NCBI GenBank assembly: GCA_031841125.1
Contig: CM063106.1
Coordinates: forward strand, 39,304,001 to 39,368,000
DNA length: 64,000 nucleotides
Direction: 5' to 3'
Origin: Acanthococcus lagerstroemiae
Taxonomy: Eukaryota; Arthropoda; Insecta; Hemiptera; Eriococcidae
Shown: positions 22,216 to 34,589 of the stretch, piece by piece
Layout of the letters: every line of letters starts with the position of its first letter
How positions within the stretch are numbered: position 1 is the first letter of the stretch
Position numbers and translations under genes: made by a program
The notes under the pieces: model-generated
What the model was told of the DNA's origin: nothing
Seen by the model: the letters and a program-made list of their open reading frames with translations, nothing else
Database searches by the model: none

Positions 22216-24670
22216 AAATCTATCAAATCAGAAGGAGATGCGATACTTGGTAAATAAAATTCACACAACGAAAGCCACAACACGTACCAATTACAATGTG
22301 ATCGGACTCAGAATTAATTTTATAGAATTTTTCAATTTCCAATGACATATCGTATGTAATACATGAATATAGAAGCGTCATTGGAAATTATTATTTGAGT
22401 AAAATCTTAAGCAACGTCTGATCATATTGCAATAATTGGTACATGTTGCGGATCTTATTGCGTGAATGTTATTATAGACCAAGCATCATATCACTTTCTG
22501 GTCTTATAGATTTTTAATAAATTTTTGATTGAAGAATAAAAAAAATATATTGAACGTCAAATCTGTCTTTTTGAAAACACTGATTAAAAATCAACTGTGC
22601 ATCAAATCATATGACGATGATAAGAAATGGTCCAAATTTTGAGCAACACCAAATCTACATTGCATGTTCCTGCCTGGTTGGATTAATTTTCAATTAATTT
22701 TTGGTTTGCAATAAATTAGAGAAAGCAGAGAAATAGTCCAACACTCCTTTTGATCACAGAGTGACCAACTGATGTCTATCGGTCCTGGTCCCTTCCTTTC
22801 CGCAGTATATGTAGCTCAGGAGTGGACAGAATCCGGTAAAAGAAGATTCAAATCCAGGATTATTCTCAAAACGATTTTGGCCAGCGGGTTTTCCGACTAA
22901 AAGGAACAAATTTAGCAACCGGGAGCAAAATATTTCAGAAAACGTCATACATATTTTGGACCACCCAGTTGTAATCCTTCTCTTCTAATGATATTTTAAA
23001 AATCTATCGCGTATTTCTAAATCAACGGCATTACCAACTAATATCCTTTCAGAATATTTTTCACGAACACGCGGTTCCACCAAAATTATTCCCATAAATA
23101 ACGCGTTAACCGAGAACGATTTTGAAAAATTTCTTGCTGGAACACCTGAACCCGGTGTTCCGTTGCTCTCATACGCACACACATAAAGGTAGATATGTTA
23201 CACATATGCTTACGATATTACAATGCTTACTATTTCAGAAATACTCCAAATGAGCAAACAATTTTCTCCAGTCTGAAGTAGCATGCCTTAACGTAAACAC
23301 AAATCTGGTAATTGATGACCCGTTTCTAGGTATCCGGTACCTCGTTCTTTAGTTTTTTTGCGCAAGCAATAATTCGTCCGTCTGAAATCGAAGTATTTTT
23401 ATAATAAATAAAAAAGAACCGCTTTCCCAACTTTAGTAACAGAATTCTGGGATAAAAATACGCTTAGCATTATCACATGAATTTTACCTTTCATACAACA
23501 CATCGTCGGATGATGTTTACAAAATTGATTTTTAAAAAAGTGTGTTATCCAGGGTACGGTGTTTTTTTCTTCTCATTTTGTACCCCGTGAAATTTCTATG
23601 TTTACTCGTTATGAGCTCGTTCATACTTCAGTAACCGGGGTGTCTCGTTCGCATTTTCTCTCCTTGTTTCACTCATTGAACGTGAAAATATTTTTTCGTG
23701 TGTTCTCCAACGCGATATACGTATACATAGATTTGTTCGAATTAGACTGAGTGAAATGAACTGAACAACGAAATCAGAAATATAACTTTTTTCCCCATCG
23801 AAAAAGTTCCACCGTTCGCTAGACGAACGGAAACCCTTGCGTAACAAAAAGTTACTATTCCGTTAGTTGCTACACCAAGTGGCAACTTCACGATGGCAAA
23901 ACGACTGATAAATATTTGTAACACTCTAGCAAGGTCGACGGAGTTGGTCTTTTAAGCGGATGAATAGAGTGGCTCGAGATAGAAGAAAGCTGGTGAAACT
24001 GACCGAAGCGCATGAAGGAGTTTAAAATTGGTTGGCATGAAACACCATCCTATTATTTGCGTGAAGATGCAATACAATAAAACAACCAGCCACGCGAATC
24101 CGAAACTTTTCTACAACAAAACTTAGGTACTCGTTTTGAATGTTTTGGTTACTCGTTTGTTACATGTACTTCTGCTTCCGAATGATGACTTCAGCGGTTG
24201 ATTCTTATTCATCAAATACGGTTACGTCAGTGTGAAAATAACAAAGACAATTTTACTACATAATAAAACCGAAAAAAAGTTTCCAAGTCTTCAAATGACT
24301 GCCCTATTGACAAAAATCCAGAAAACATTCACAAGATTTGTAAAAACGTCCAACATTTGTCCATACCCTTAGCGAAAATGCTCGTCAAAGACCGTTCCGC
24401 AAGAAATGTTCCCCAGAAAATGCTCCGCAAAAAAACGTTACCACTGCGATGTAGTTGCGTATTTCTCTTCATGCGGTCATTCGTTCTTTCACGTTTCGAC
24501 TGACTGGCATGAAAAATGAATGACGAGACCCCGAGAATGAAAGATTAGAGAAGACATAGGCGGCGTAACCGAGAGTTTCCGAAGTTGGTAGCCCTGCGCT
24601 GCAAAGGTAATTGTGGACGTTATCACCATAAGAATGCATATAACTTGAATTCGCTTTTTATAGTCAATAA
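22216..24670. other. No gene recognised; one small inverted repeat
   Basis: Unassigned sequence. AATTTCCAATGAC (22334-22346) and GTCATTGGAAATT (22377-22389) form a perfect 13-bp inverted repeat around a 30-base loop. Nothing else is recognisable. Confidence 0.45.
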
Positions 24671-24674
24671 AATG

Positions 24675-24909
24675 TGACGCGTCATGAGAAACCAGGCCTA
24701 CGGGTTAAGAAGAAAAGTTTGGAGAAAACGGCCACAACAGGTCGAAAACTTGATTTTTATCGAAAATGACTTTTTGATGGAAATGTGTTCTGTGTATACA
24801 TTTCCATCCAAAAGTCATTTTCGATAAAAATCAAGTTTTCAACTTGTTTTGGCCGTTTTCTCCAAACTTTTCTTCTTAACCCGTAGGCCTGGTTTCTCAT
24901 GACGCGTCA
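24675..24909. mobile_element. Near-perfect 235-bp hairpin / foldback MITE
   Basis: The arm at 24675-24787 is the reverse complement of 24798-24909 with only a few mismatches. A loop of about 10 bases separates them. Each outer end begins with the palindrome TGACGCGTCA. No target duplication or reading frame is seen. Very similar arms mean recent origin or sequence exchange. A transcript of either strand would fold into a long double-stranded RNA. Confidence 0.9.
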
Positions 24910-25955
24910 AAAAGGTTTTCTTGCGGCTTATAATAGATGAATTTAGAGACTGAGGCCTCTAGTTTTCCTTTATGAACTTGAAACGGCTCCATTTTCCATG
25001 TATCAGTTGCGTACAAACGCGTTTTGTACCAACGGTAAACTTCCATAAGAAAAACAGTAATTGTGAAATCAACTTATTCATCCAACTAGAGCGAATAAAG
25101 TGCATTAACCTTTCATTGTGAACTAGAGACTTCAAGCTTTAATTTGACATGTTATATGACTCAAGAAAATCTATTATCAGCAATTAAGGAAGCTTTAAAG
25201 TATACCAACTTTACACGTCTTCTTATGGGAACATCAACCTTGATCACCTTTGCAGAAGGTCGACACTAGCGAACCTGGTCGCGGTTACGCCGCCTATTGG
25301 AATGTGGGCATGCGCGTTAACGCGGTCGCCTGGACCACGTATCCATGTAACCACGTCCTTCCCTACAACGGGTAAATTTACTACTGTCAACCTCAAGATA
25401 AATCTTGAGTTCTCAAGATTTTGAAGTTCTATTCCAGATCTCAAGAGTTTCAGGAAAATTTCAAGAGTTTTCAAGAATTTACATAAAACTAAATGAATAT
25501 GCATTGCTTCTTCGAATTTTTCACTTCCAAAATTTGGGAAATGGAAAATCTATCGCCTTATGGGAGTAATAAGCACTCGGATTTTACACAGCAATAGAAA
25601 TGTAAAATGCATCTGTGACCTGTCACAAGAAAAGAGTCCTTGATGGCACCGAAATGTTCTAAGAAAAAGGCGTAAATAATGAAATTCTCTTCTCTCTTCT
25701 TCACAGAATTCAAGAAGGAAAATGAAAAGAAAAAGGGGAAATTTGAGGATTTTCGACCCAACTGAGGGTGGACGGGGTAAAACAATACATGTGATGAGTT
25801 ATAGTACACATTTAGTTGGTGAAAAACGTAGAAAAGGCGAAAATTTTTGTCTCAAGTTTTTTTGGAAAATCTCAAGGTTTTTTACTGGGATTTCTCAACA
25901 GACTTGGTTGGCAGCACTCAAACTCATTCTTCGCTTTTTTTTCTCTTTCGTCTCA
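24910..25955. other. No gene recognised; CpG-rich patch
   Basis: 25250-25360 is richer in CG dinucleotides (TGGTCGCGGTTACGCCGCC, then GCGCGTTAACGCGGTCGCC). No tRNA or promoter can be built from it. Confidence 0.4.
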
Positions 25956-25959
25956 TGAG

Positions 25960-26230
25960 GCTATTTAAAAATTACTGTGATGCATATGCGGTGCTCTCGG
26001 TCACGAATTACTTTTTTAACATTGCCGACCTTAGTTCTTGTTGTATAGATGTTACATACGAACGTTACGCCTAGCTACTTCCTGCGTAACACAATGCAAG
26101 TGTCTTAGAAACGTCTTTTGTTTCACGCATTTCTGTATATCTACAGTACATGATCCTTTCAAAACTGAGTTCTTCTTCTTCTTCTTATTCTCATAACTCA
26201 CTCTCCTTTTTTCTCCTTCGATCAATCAGG
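25960..26230. repeat. Dispersed repeat, copy in opposite orientation at 40.6 kb
   Basis: Shares AACGTCTTTTGT, then TTCTTCTTCTTCTTATTCTC, then TAACTCACTCTCCTTTTT with the reverse complement of about 40560-40700. Unclassified. Confidence 0.5.
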
Positions 26231-26434
26231 CAAGACATCAGTTGAGTTACAGTTTAGTGACAGTCAGTTACAGTTTCTGTTTTAGCACTCTTAGTGAAAT
26301 CTGTATATTATATTATCAATCAATCAACACGCGCGCTTTCTCTACACTTTCCAATTCCTTTTGATTTTATATGCCTTCACTTTGGTCCTGGCTAGACACT
26401 TCTCTCTCGCAAAACTCGATAAGCCCACGCATAA

Positions 26435-27012
26435 AATCGATGTTAATTTTACATTTGAGTATAAAGTCGACGTCAATATTGGTAGTTTTAACAGTCCGTC
26501 GATTTTCATGAAAACTCAACAATTTTCCCAACTTAAAATTAAACAGATACAGCGAGTTTTTCTTTATGCTGTACCTAAATCAACATAGAAGATAACCAGA
26601 GTAATTTATAACACTTCTCTTTAACACCAAATCGATCCCCTCGGTACTGATGCGATGCCCGAAAGGGTAGTTTCCGGTGCCGGGGGTGCGGTGTCTCAGG
26701 GGCCACTTTGGCATGCGTGCATCGCCATACGTCCCACAACACCAACACCAAATCGACGTTCTTTTCTCCATTAAAGTTAACATCTTTTTTACTGGTAAAG
26801 TTCGGCGTCTTTTTACAGATAAATTAGACGTCATTTATTAATGAATTCGACGTATTTCTTGCATATGAATTCGACGTCGTTTTATCAATTAATTAGACGT
26901 CATTTTATTATTAATTTCCGCACGGAGTATTTTTAAAATAAATTCGACGTCGTTTTTATTAGCAAATTCGACTCTTTTTATTTGTAAATTTAACGTCGCT
27001 TTCACGTACAGA
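26435..27012. repeat. 24-bp GACGTC minisatellite
   Basis: Units of about 22-28 bp centred on TCGACGTC and ending AAAT or TAAT. From about 26776, ten or eleven consecutive units are readable, for example TCGACGTCGTTTTATCAATT and TAGACGTCATTTTATTATTA. Less regular units extend back to 26435. The core GACGTC resembles a CRE site (TGACGTCA). A 108-bp retroposon interrupts the array, and single related units (AAATCGACGTC) occur at 29320 and 31004. Confidence 0.8.
26636..26743. mobile_element. 108-bp retroposon-like element, copy 2
   Basis: Has the same ends and the same 108-bp length as the copy at 19565-19672, with a handful of substitutions. A perfect 13-bp target duplication, AACACCAAATCGA, lies at 26623-26635 and 26744-26756. 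It is inserted in the GACGTC minisatellite. Confidence 0.88.
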
Positions 27013-27019
27013 TGGACGT

Positions 27020-28295
27020 CGAACGCAAGGGTGCTTCCTGAAAAAATTATTTTTGTTTAGGGTTTTCTGATACACTGAATTGCCGAAAGTGGCTCCCCGT
27101 ACTAATAATAAAAATCAGTGTTGCCATTTTCATATGTACATTGGCGACCTACGTAACATCACACGAAAACAAAATTAGTTCACATTATGGCCTACCTCTA
27201 CTATAGGGAATCAGTGACTGAACTATGCCTGATTTGTACTCCAAATATGCGCTTTTCAGTTCCGGTATCACGATTTCTCGGATTTTCGATATTTTTATTT
27301 GGTAATTTTCAGATGTGAGAGCGCATACGAAATGGGACCAGTTAACCAATTTTTCGATTTTTACCGCTTAGAAATCGAATAAAACCAACCCCAGACCTCT
27401 ATCTTACAAATTCAGCGAGATATTGCAGTTTTAAGTAAAATTAAATTGTTCGAAAACAATTTTTCATGAATACCTACTGGAAATTATTTTCTTCTTGTTC
27501 TTTCAAATGCGATAGCAGGCAAATACATTTACCCGTTGTCAGGATGAGTTACCTACGTACCTGCTGAAGGGAAGTCTCGCTTTTCTCGCTGGGAACCTCC
27601 AATCTTCTAATATAGGCAACTTATCCTGCTGCATGAATGCCTGTCTACTCTTACCATTTAAGGGACTCGAATCCAAATATTTTCGATGAAATTCCTCGAA
27701 AATCATTGGAGAATTTTCCCAAAGTTTTTCGATGGAATTCTGCGGAGATCATCAATCATCAAACATTTAAATTCTTTGGAAAACATTGGAAATTTTTTCC
27801 GAAAAGAACAGACAAGAGGTTAGGGAAGTGTGTGGTAGTGTATAGGACCTTCACGGTTAAAATGTTGGTAAATAAAAGAACGGTAATTACAAAAAAAAAC
27901 CTCTTAATCTTAAACGCTTTTCCTGTAACATTTTACTTTCGGTCAACTGGTTCCTTTTCGTATGCGCCCTCACAGGTTTTGAATTAGTCGTAAAGCGTAA
28001 ATTTGAAAAGAAATTTATGGTTTTTGTTCGTGGATACATTGAGATAAATACCTACCAAAAATATAACCCTTGCTTTATTTTAAAATTTGTACTTCATTGT
28101 CATTGAAGTTTTTAATTTGCATTTATGAAGAGAATTTCAAAAAGAAGCACACTTTTTCATAGTATCTTATCGATAAACTACTTTCAGTGTAATACTAGTT
28201 AACATTGGTTTTTAATGAAAATGTATGCAATTCAACACCATGAAATTCCCATCCAGTTTTGGTATTGATCCGCTTTTGATCTCCAAAATATTTGG
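27020..28295. other. No gene recognised
   Basis: Unassigned AT-rich sequence. A 116-codon frame at 27637-27987 has no motif. Confidence 0.4.
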
Positions 28296-28303
28296 TAGAT
28301 GAT

Positions 28304-28548
28304 CTGGGACGTACCGATAAGGGGTAGGAGGCAATCCCCCCGCTCATCGTAGAATTTCTTACTCAGCAGTTGGGAAAATGTATCATTTCAGTCAGGCGGA
28401 GTTGGAAAAATGCATGTCAAAAGTTTTTTTTAAATTTTTTGTTGTTTTTTTATTTGCATTGATACTTGGAAATTTTGAATTGAGTCAGATAGGACTTCTT
28501 TCACAATTTTTGCCCCCCCCCCCCGAAAAACTCTTTGGTACGTCCCTG
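28304..28548. mobile_element. hAT-like MITE (245 bp) with 8-bp TSD
   Basis: Ends CTGGGACGTACC and GGTACGTCCCTG form terminal inverted repeats. Flanks TAGATGAT (28296-28303) and TAAATGAT (28549-28556) match at 7 of 8 bases, the target duplication length of hAT elements. No coding capacity. Ends resemble the copies at 15619 and 36439. Confidence 0.8.
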
Positions 28549-28556
28549 TAAATGAT

Positions 28557-29360
28557 TAAGTTCATTCTATTATAAATTGATGATAAAATGAGAACAATTA
28601 GGTAATTAGATATTTATTATGTTCGTGCGATTTTATTCCTAAGCGGGTGAAACTGGAGATCGACAGTAGCATATAACAAGCCAGTAGAAAAGGTGAAAAA
28701 CTAATGTTTTCATATCCTTTCGATCCTGCTTTCAAATTTAGTTATCTGGGGAGCTGTAAGTGTGAGGAAGGTCCAAAGTAGTTATTTGGCATGTGTATGA
28801 TGTGGACTACATGTAAGATATAGGTCAAATTATTGAAATTGAACAGATCCACTTTTGGTATAGAGGGAGTAGAAGTGACTTGTTGGAGAGATCGTAGACC
28901 GTCTGTAGGATTAATGGGTATTATCTTATCGAAAAATGAAGTAAGCAATGTTGTAGCAGAGGATTTACATTTTTTATTTCTATTTTATTTTATTATTATC
29001 GAGCCACGGAGCTACTTTACTTCACCATGATGGAATAAAAAAAAAATTAAACCTCCAATGAGCCGCTACTGAGATTAGAGAAAAGCTGAGCCATGATCGG
29101 TAGTTCAGGCAGTTTTGATCCGTGTCATTCAAGAATCGTTTCCAAACAAGAATTCCTAATTCGTAAAAAATATTCAGCCTTCGTTCATGGATCCTGAAAT
29201 CCTTCCTGATTCATTATTTTATGTCAATGAATCTTTTCCGAAATCTCGATAAGAAGAAAGATCAAGAAACACTCCCAGTTCAATGTAATCAGTGCAATTT
29301 GTGATTATTTCTTTTAACATCAAATCGACGTCGATTTGGTATCATAGGGAAGAATCATTA
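28557..29360. other. No gene recognised
   Basis: Unassigned sequence. A single AAATCGACGTC unit sits near 29320. Confidence 0.4.
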
Positions 29361-29364
29361 ATTA

Positions 29365-29560
29365 CTAGAGACCGGATTCCTCGGCATTTATAACTTCGTT
29401 TTTCCTGATGATAGAGAAAATCTGATGATGATATACGAATACGTTTTAGAGCGAGGCGGGCTGAAGAAATATGTTTTATTTTGCGAAAAAATACCAAAAA
29501 TGGCGTAATAAACGCTGAAAACAGTAAAAAATGCCGAAAAGAACCGAAAAGGCTATTTCA
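29365..29560. repeat. Dispersed repeat with CTAGAGACCGGAT head, copy 2
   Basis: Head CTAGAGACCGGATTCCTCGG, then after about 130 bases AAAAATGCCGAAAAG and GAACCGAAAAGG runs. Matches the arrangement at 15387-15570. Confidence 0.65.
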
Positions 29561-29569
29561 AACCAATTT

Positions 29570-30300
29570 TTTCAGGACTTGGCGTGAATGTACTGGCAAA
29601 ATTTGGAAAAGTCGCATCATAGTGCACCACCATCATGCTAAATTCTTGGATACCTAAAATAAATAAAGGAAACATTTCCCATTCTTCTTTCGACTTTTCT
29701 TTGAATTTGTGGGACATTTTTGCATTTTTGCCGGGTAATGCCAAAAGTGCTACTTTCAGCGCCTATTTATCAGTTTTATTGGGCCGAAGAATCCGTTTTC
29801 TACTATTTACATTTGACCTTGACTTTTATTTAATCAAGCTTTTAGGAAATCGGGAGTTCTCTATAAAAAATAAAGAGAATATTCGGTGCGACATTAGTGC
29901 ATACCCAGAAAAACTAGCTAAAAAAAGAGAAAAGTCAAGGCAATTCGAATTTGTTTAAGGCAAAGGAAGAGAAAATGAGGGAAAGACCCTTCACTAATGA
30001 TTTCTATAGAAATATTCAACTATGGACGTTGGTCTACAGTTTCTAAGAAACTGACAAATACCCTGACACATACGGGCTGATGATAGACTTAATTAGGTTT
30101 TTTTTTCAAAATTTTGAACTCCTCTGCTCCTCCACCCTCATTAGAGATCTTCGAGGAACCGCTCGAGTATCAGGTTTAGTTGACTCGTACACTAGAATTT
30201 AACCTGGATGTTCATTCCGAAAGTTATCGTGCTAGAATAGACTTGTTTTGAACACGTAAATTAAAATTTAATGTTAAATTAGAACATATTTTACCAGAAT
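29570..30300. other. No gene recognised
   Basis: A 107-codon frame at 29635-29958 has no motif. Nothing else is visible. Confidence 0.4.
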
Positions 30301-30304
30301 CAGG

Positions 30305-30875
30305 TATCAAAAATTCTTGTTTGGAAAATTTTATTGGGAAATGGGAACAGGAATTCCTGATACGAGTTCTGAGGGGAAATGAGAGAAGGGGAATCCTTTA
30401 GTAAAAAGGGTCAAAATATCGGAAAACAAAACAAGAATTTTTCAGGGATTCACCCATGTACGTTACCCTACATTTGAATCGTTCACGATTACAGTCCTTT
30501 TTCATTCTGCTCATGGCTCCTGACCTCGAAAGTTAAAAAATCAGTAATGTCGGTCATTTTTTCAAAACTTCAATTTTCGATTCTTGATATAAACTTGAAA
30601 ACGGAAATCGGAAATTCCCGATGTAAAATAATGAATCAAGAAAGATTTTAGGATCCACAAGCAACGAATAAATCGTCGGCTTCGTAGCAGAACTCACCAA
30701 GTCCTACGTGTTTACATAAGACTTGGCGAGTTTTGCCATGAAGCCGACGAAATATTTTTCGAGCATCAAGAATTCTAGTTTGAAACTTGTATCAGGAAAC
30801 AGGAAATGAGAATTCGTGAATAAAAATGGTCAACATATCAGGAAAAACGAAACAAATTTTTTTTTTAAACACCTC
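30305..30875. repeat. Diverged direct repeats around a hairpin
   Basis: 30310-30440 and 30770-30870 share (A/T)AATTCT.GTTTG, then GGAAAT/ACAGG, GAATTC, and finally GGTCAA.ATATC.GGAAAA.(C)AAA. The 30667-30755 hairpin lies between them. Confidence 0.5.
30667..30755. other. Pre-miRNA-sized hairpin
   Basis: The arm ATCGTCGGCTTCGTAGCAGA, continuing ACTCACCAAGTC, pairs with GACTTGGCGAGTTTTGCCAT, continuing GAAGCCGACGA. The pairing covers about 36 positions with roughly two mismatches, plus G-U pairs when read as RNA, around a 13-14-base loop. Length and shape fit an insect pre-miRNA, but a small foldback MITE would look the same. Either strand can fold. Confidence 0.55.
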
Positions 30876-30879
30876 CCTC

Positions 30880-31940
30880 GCATTAGAATTCGTCCGTACC
30901 AAAAAATGACGTCTAAAATTAACTAATAAAAACTATATGTATATTTTCTTGTAAATTTTCCGTATTACGAAAATTGACGTACTATGATACTACCGACATC
31001 AAATCGACGTCCATTTTGTACGTCGAAATGATTTTTTGGAATGGAAGAAAAAGCAATTTTTAAGGAATACGTTAAGGAACAAACCTTATTTAAAGGTTCG
31101 CGTAGGAATCAAAATTCTGGAGCAACAAGAAATTTATAATGCAAAATATTTTGGATACAAGTCTTAGATCACTTGACCTGATTTTTAACTACGCGGATAC
31201 GAAGTTATTGGTTGCAGCAATTTAAAGGAAAACCTTGATGAAAATCATTCGGTCTAATTTAATGGCTTCCTCGGTGACTTCGTTTCAAGGAGGAGAAGTA
31301 TTTTGTACGCGGTTTCAAATACGCCGCAAAATCAACTTATTCGAAACTCGGCGAGAAATAATTTCTCGGTGCTACAGCAACTTGCCGTCGAAATTTAAAA
31401 TACAGAACAAAATTCAAAACTAGTTACCGTAGTACAAATTTCCAACTTGAAAAATAATTTCTCGAGTTTGGGAGGAAAGATAATAATCTTCGTATATTTT
31501 TTACGCGGTCTAACGAAGAAATAGGTACCAGGCTAGGGATAAATGAAATTGAAACTGTTTTGAAAATAAACTTTTTAAGCGAGTTTACGGTTACTTAAAT
31601 GTGAGAGTAGTTTCATCAAAATAAAATGAAATAAATTAGGTTCACATATTCATTCATAACCGCGGGGTATATATTCTTATTAATATTTATGACAGATAAG
31701 TGAACTGAAATCTCCTGCTCTCCGTGTGAACTATAATGTTCAAACCACCGTAGAGCGTACACTTCATTTATTTATGAGAAGAATGAGCTATTGAGTTGAT
31801 ACTTATTCTGAACATTCTCAATAATGCAGCCCATGATAAATCAGCTGATTAATATTTGGAATAAAGAAGTTAGAAACCAATATCAAAATATTCCTTCAAG
31901 TAGTCAATGAGTCTTTCTGTTTATCGAATTTAGGGACTGA
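30880..31940. other. No gene recognised
   Basis: Unassigned sequence with one isolated AAATCGACGTC unit near 31004. Confidence 0.4.
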
Positions 31941-31942
31941 TA

Positions 31943-32025
31943 CCCGATGCGCAATCAGTTACTTCTCAGATGATCCTTGTTCCCCTGTAGTTACTCGGGT
32001 AACTTGTGGGATTTTGCGCATCGGG
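31943..32025. mobile_element. Tiny TA-flanked MITE (83 bp), copy 1
   Basis: Terminal inverted repeats CCCGATGCGCAA and TTGCGCATCGGG. TA on both sides (31941-31942, 32026-32027) fits the TA target of Tc1/mariner elements. A longer copy with nearly the same ends lies at 61982-62108. Too small to encode anything. Confidence 0.7.
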
Positions 32026-32029
32026 TATA

Positions 32030-33965
32030 CGTATTTTCAGCAGGTACATGGACCATAATCTTATGTTCTCAGCCAGGCCTATAGAGCATACCCACTTCTC
32101 CAGGAGGGTAACCATTTTTCTAGAGGCTACAACGATAAAACTGCAAATTTTACACCCGAAAAGCAAAAAAAATCTTGTCCTCTCTGCCAAAAGGGCCGAA
32201 CTGTCAGCTCAGAAGGCGATTTCCCCCATTTGCCTCCCCTTAAATACTACGAGCCTACTGTCAGCTAGCCTACTTTGGTGCTAAATATCCATCAAAAGTT
32301 TGGACTCGAGCATTTTAGTGATAGCACAAAATGTCATCCACGTATATTTTTCGAATTCCTGACTACGATTTCTCCTTCTCCTTCTTTTCTACACATTACG
32401 GTTTTTGTCAAGATTCAGCTAAATAACATATTCCCTTTCTGTTTGTCCAATGTGAATGATATTTTCGCAACCAGCCTCGTGTGGTGCAAGTTCGCAGTGC
32501 CTGAAAGAGCGACGAATACGCGTCCGATTGGGCCGTAAATTAAAATTTAAAACTGAATCACAATACGCACTCGTTCCAGAAACAACGTAAATCGTTAAAA
32601 TGCTATTGAATAATTCAGTAAATTTCAAGAACATTTCAACGAATACCTTACCTGTAACTGGAGAGTACTAACTATATATAGGTATTGCGTGAATATTTAC
32701 ATTCAGCTTTTGAAGAGGTACGCAAGGAAAGGAAATAAAAGGCAGGAAAAAGAATAGAAATGTAAGGCAGCAGCATCGACTCAATCATTCAAACGCGATT
32801 TCAGTTTAAGGGGAAAAAAATGCACTTAACTTTGAATGAAATGTCAAAACATGAAAAATCAAAAAGGAAAAATATGTCGATGACGAGCAGGTTGTTAATT
32901 ATGCACTAATTGGTTAATGAAATTTGTAAACATGAATGCTAACTACTGCTTCTGAACATACATACATAATTTACAAATCGATTTTACTGCGTTTGAAATT
33001 GGTGAGAAAATGTTGTACTATCAGTTTACTTACATTATGTTCAAGTCAGTAACACTGTGAGGAAATAAATGAATGGAAAATGTGCACAGTTGGAAAGCTT
33101 CGTCTTAACAGCAATAGCGTTGAAACGAAAAATATAGAGGTACACATTGTGCCCCCCCCCCTCCAGTTATACCATTCTCAAAATTGATCAACTTTTTAAT
33201 TTGCTTGTCAACTCTTTGTAACATTTTTGAAAATGAAATTTTCTACCATCTCTCCTCCTCCTATCTTAAATTTTAAACTGAGAGCCACGGAGATATTTTA
33301 AAAACTTCTCATGAACTTATTACAGACATCCATTTATACAGTCATAATATCGACAAATATTGAACCCAATAATGTTTAGCCAGTGACATTGTGTTTATAA
33401 TTTATCTTTCCAAAAGTTATATCGTTATTGGTCATCGGAAATCTTACGTAACCAAATAATGGATTTACCTGGGAAAGGCTGATAATGAAAAAATTTGTAG
33501 GTACATAATTAAAGGGTAGACTTATGTCCGACAAACTGGTGCTGTCACAGTCCTGGTTTTGGCTATAAGCTCTAATACAGACTTTGCAAAAGCAGAAAGA
33601 AGACAATTCTCAGCGACAAGCTCAGGACCTATAACAGACCTATGAAATTCCAAGATATGGCTCGAACAGTCGCACATCAAGTTTGTAGCAAACATGCGTA
33701 TAACACAAAATAATTTCACTGGGACAAACACAACGGATTGCTGAGATAAGTAGTATTTTGCCGGAAATGCAATTGAAGTGGCACTCCGTACTTTTGACTG
33801 GAAAGCCTTATAGTTCATATTTAACTTGTCCCATAGTTTGCCTCTATTTGTCCTGCATATCTATACTTCGTTTCTCATTTTTTCTCAACAGGATCAATAA
33901 AGGATGTTTTCACCAGGCCTCAATGGCTTTAAGCGGTAAAGGGATGAAAAATTTTAATTAACAAA
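32030..33965. other. No gene recognised
   Basis: Unassigned sequence with a C-rich run at about 33150-33165. Frames at 32006-32284, 32275-32538 and 33522-33818 have no motif or splice-site support. Confidence 0.4.
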
Positions 33966-34048
33966 AAAGAACTGATGATGATAAGGTTACCAGTTTTACG
34001 ACTGGTTTGATGCAGCTCTCCATTTCTCCTTATCTTGTGCAAGTACTT

Positions 34049-34579
34049 TCATTCCGTAATAACACTTACATTTACATCCTTGATTATCTGTTGAACATAA
34101 TGGAATCTTAGCCGACCTACCCAATTCTTTCCCTCCACGCTTCCTTCTAGCAGCAGTGATATTATTCCTGGGTGCCTCAAATTATGCCATATTACTTCAT
34201 CTTTTCTTCTCTTCAGACAATTCCAAATATCCATTTTATCTCCTACTCTGTAAAGTACTTCCTCATTTCTTACCTTATCAGCACATTTGATACTAAGTAT
34301 CCGCCTACAGCACCACATCTCAAAAGCTTCGATCCTTCTCTTCTCTGGTTTTCCTGTGGTCCAAGTCTCACATCCATACGAGACTACACTCCAAACGTAA
34401 GTTTTCAAGAATAATTTTTCAATTTCCAGATTTATTTTTGATTTGAAAAGATTACTTTGTCGATAAAATGCAAACTTGGCTTGTGCAATTCTACTATTAA
34501 TATCCCTCTTACTCCTTTCATCTTTTGGTATTTTACTCCCTAAATAGCAAAATTCGCTCACTTCCATGTAAGCTATCAT
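34049..34579 (-). pseudogene. LINE thumb and C-terminal domain
   Basis: A 176-residue frame: EFCYLGSKIPKDERSKRDIN, RIAQAKFAFYRQ, LLKTYVWSVVSYGCETWT, AFEMWCCRRIL, and LEGSVEGKNWVGRLRFHYVQ. These are the usual RTE-like thumb and C-terminal blocks, in order. The normal GRPR of the last block has become WVGRLR. It ends close to the tail repeat. Confidence 0.93.
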
Positions 34580-34589
34580 GTTTACATCA

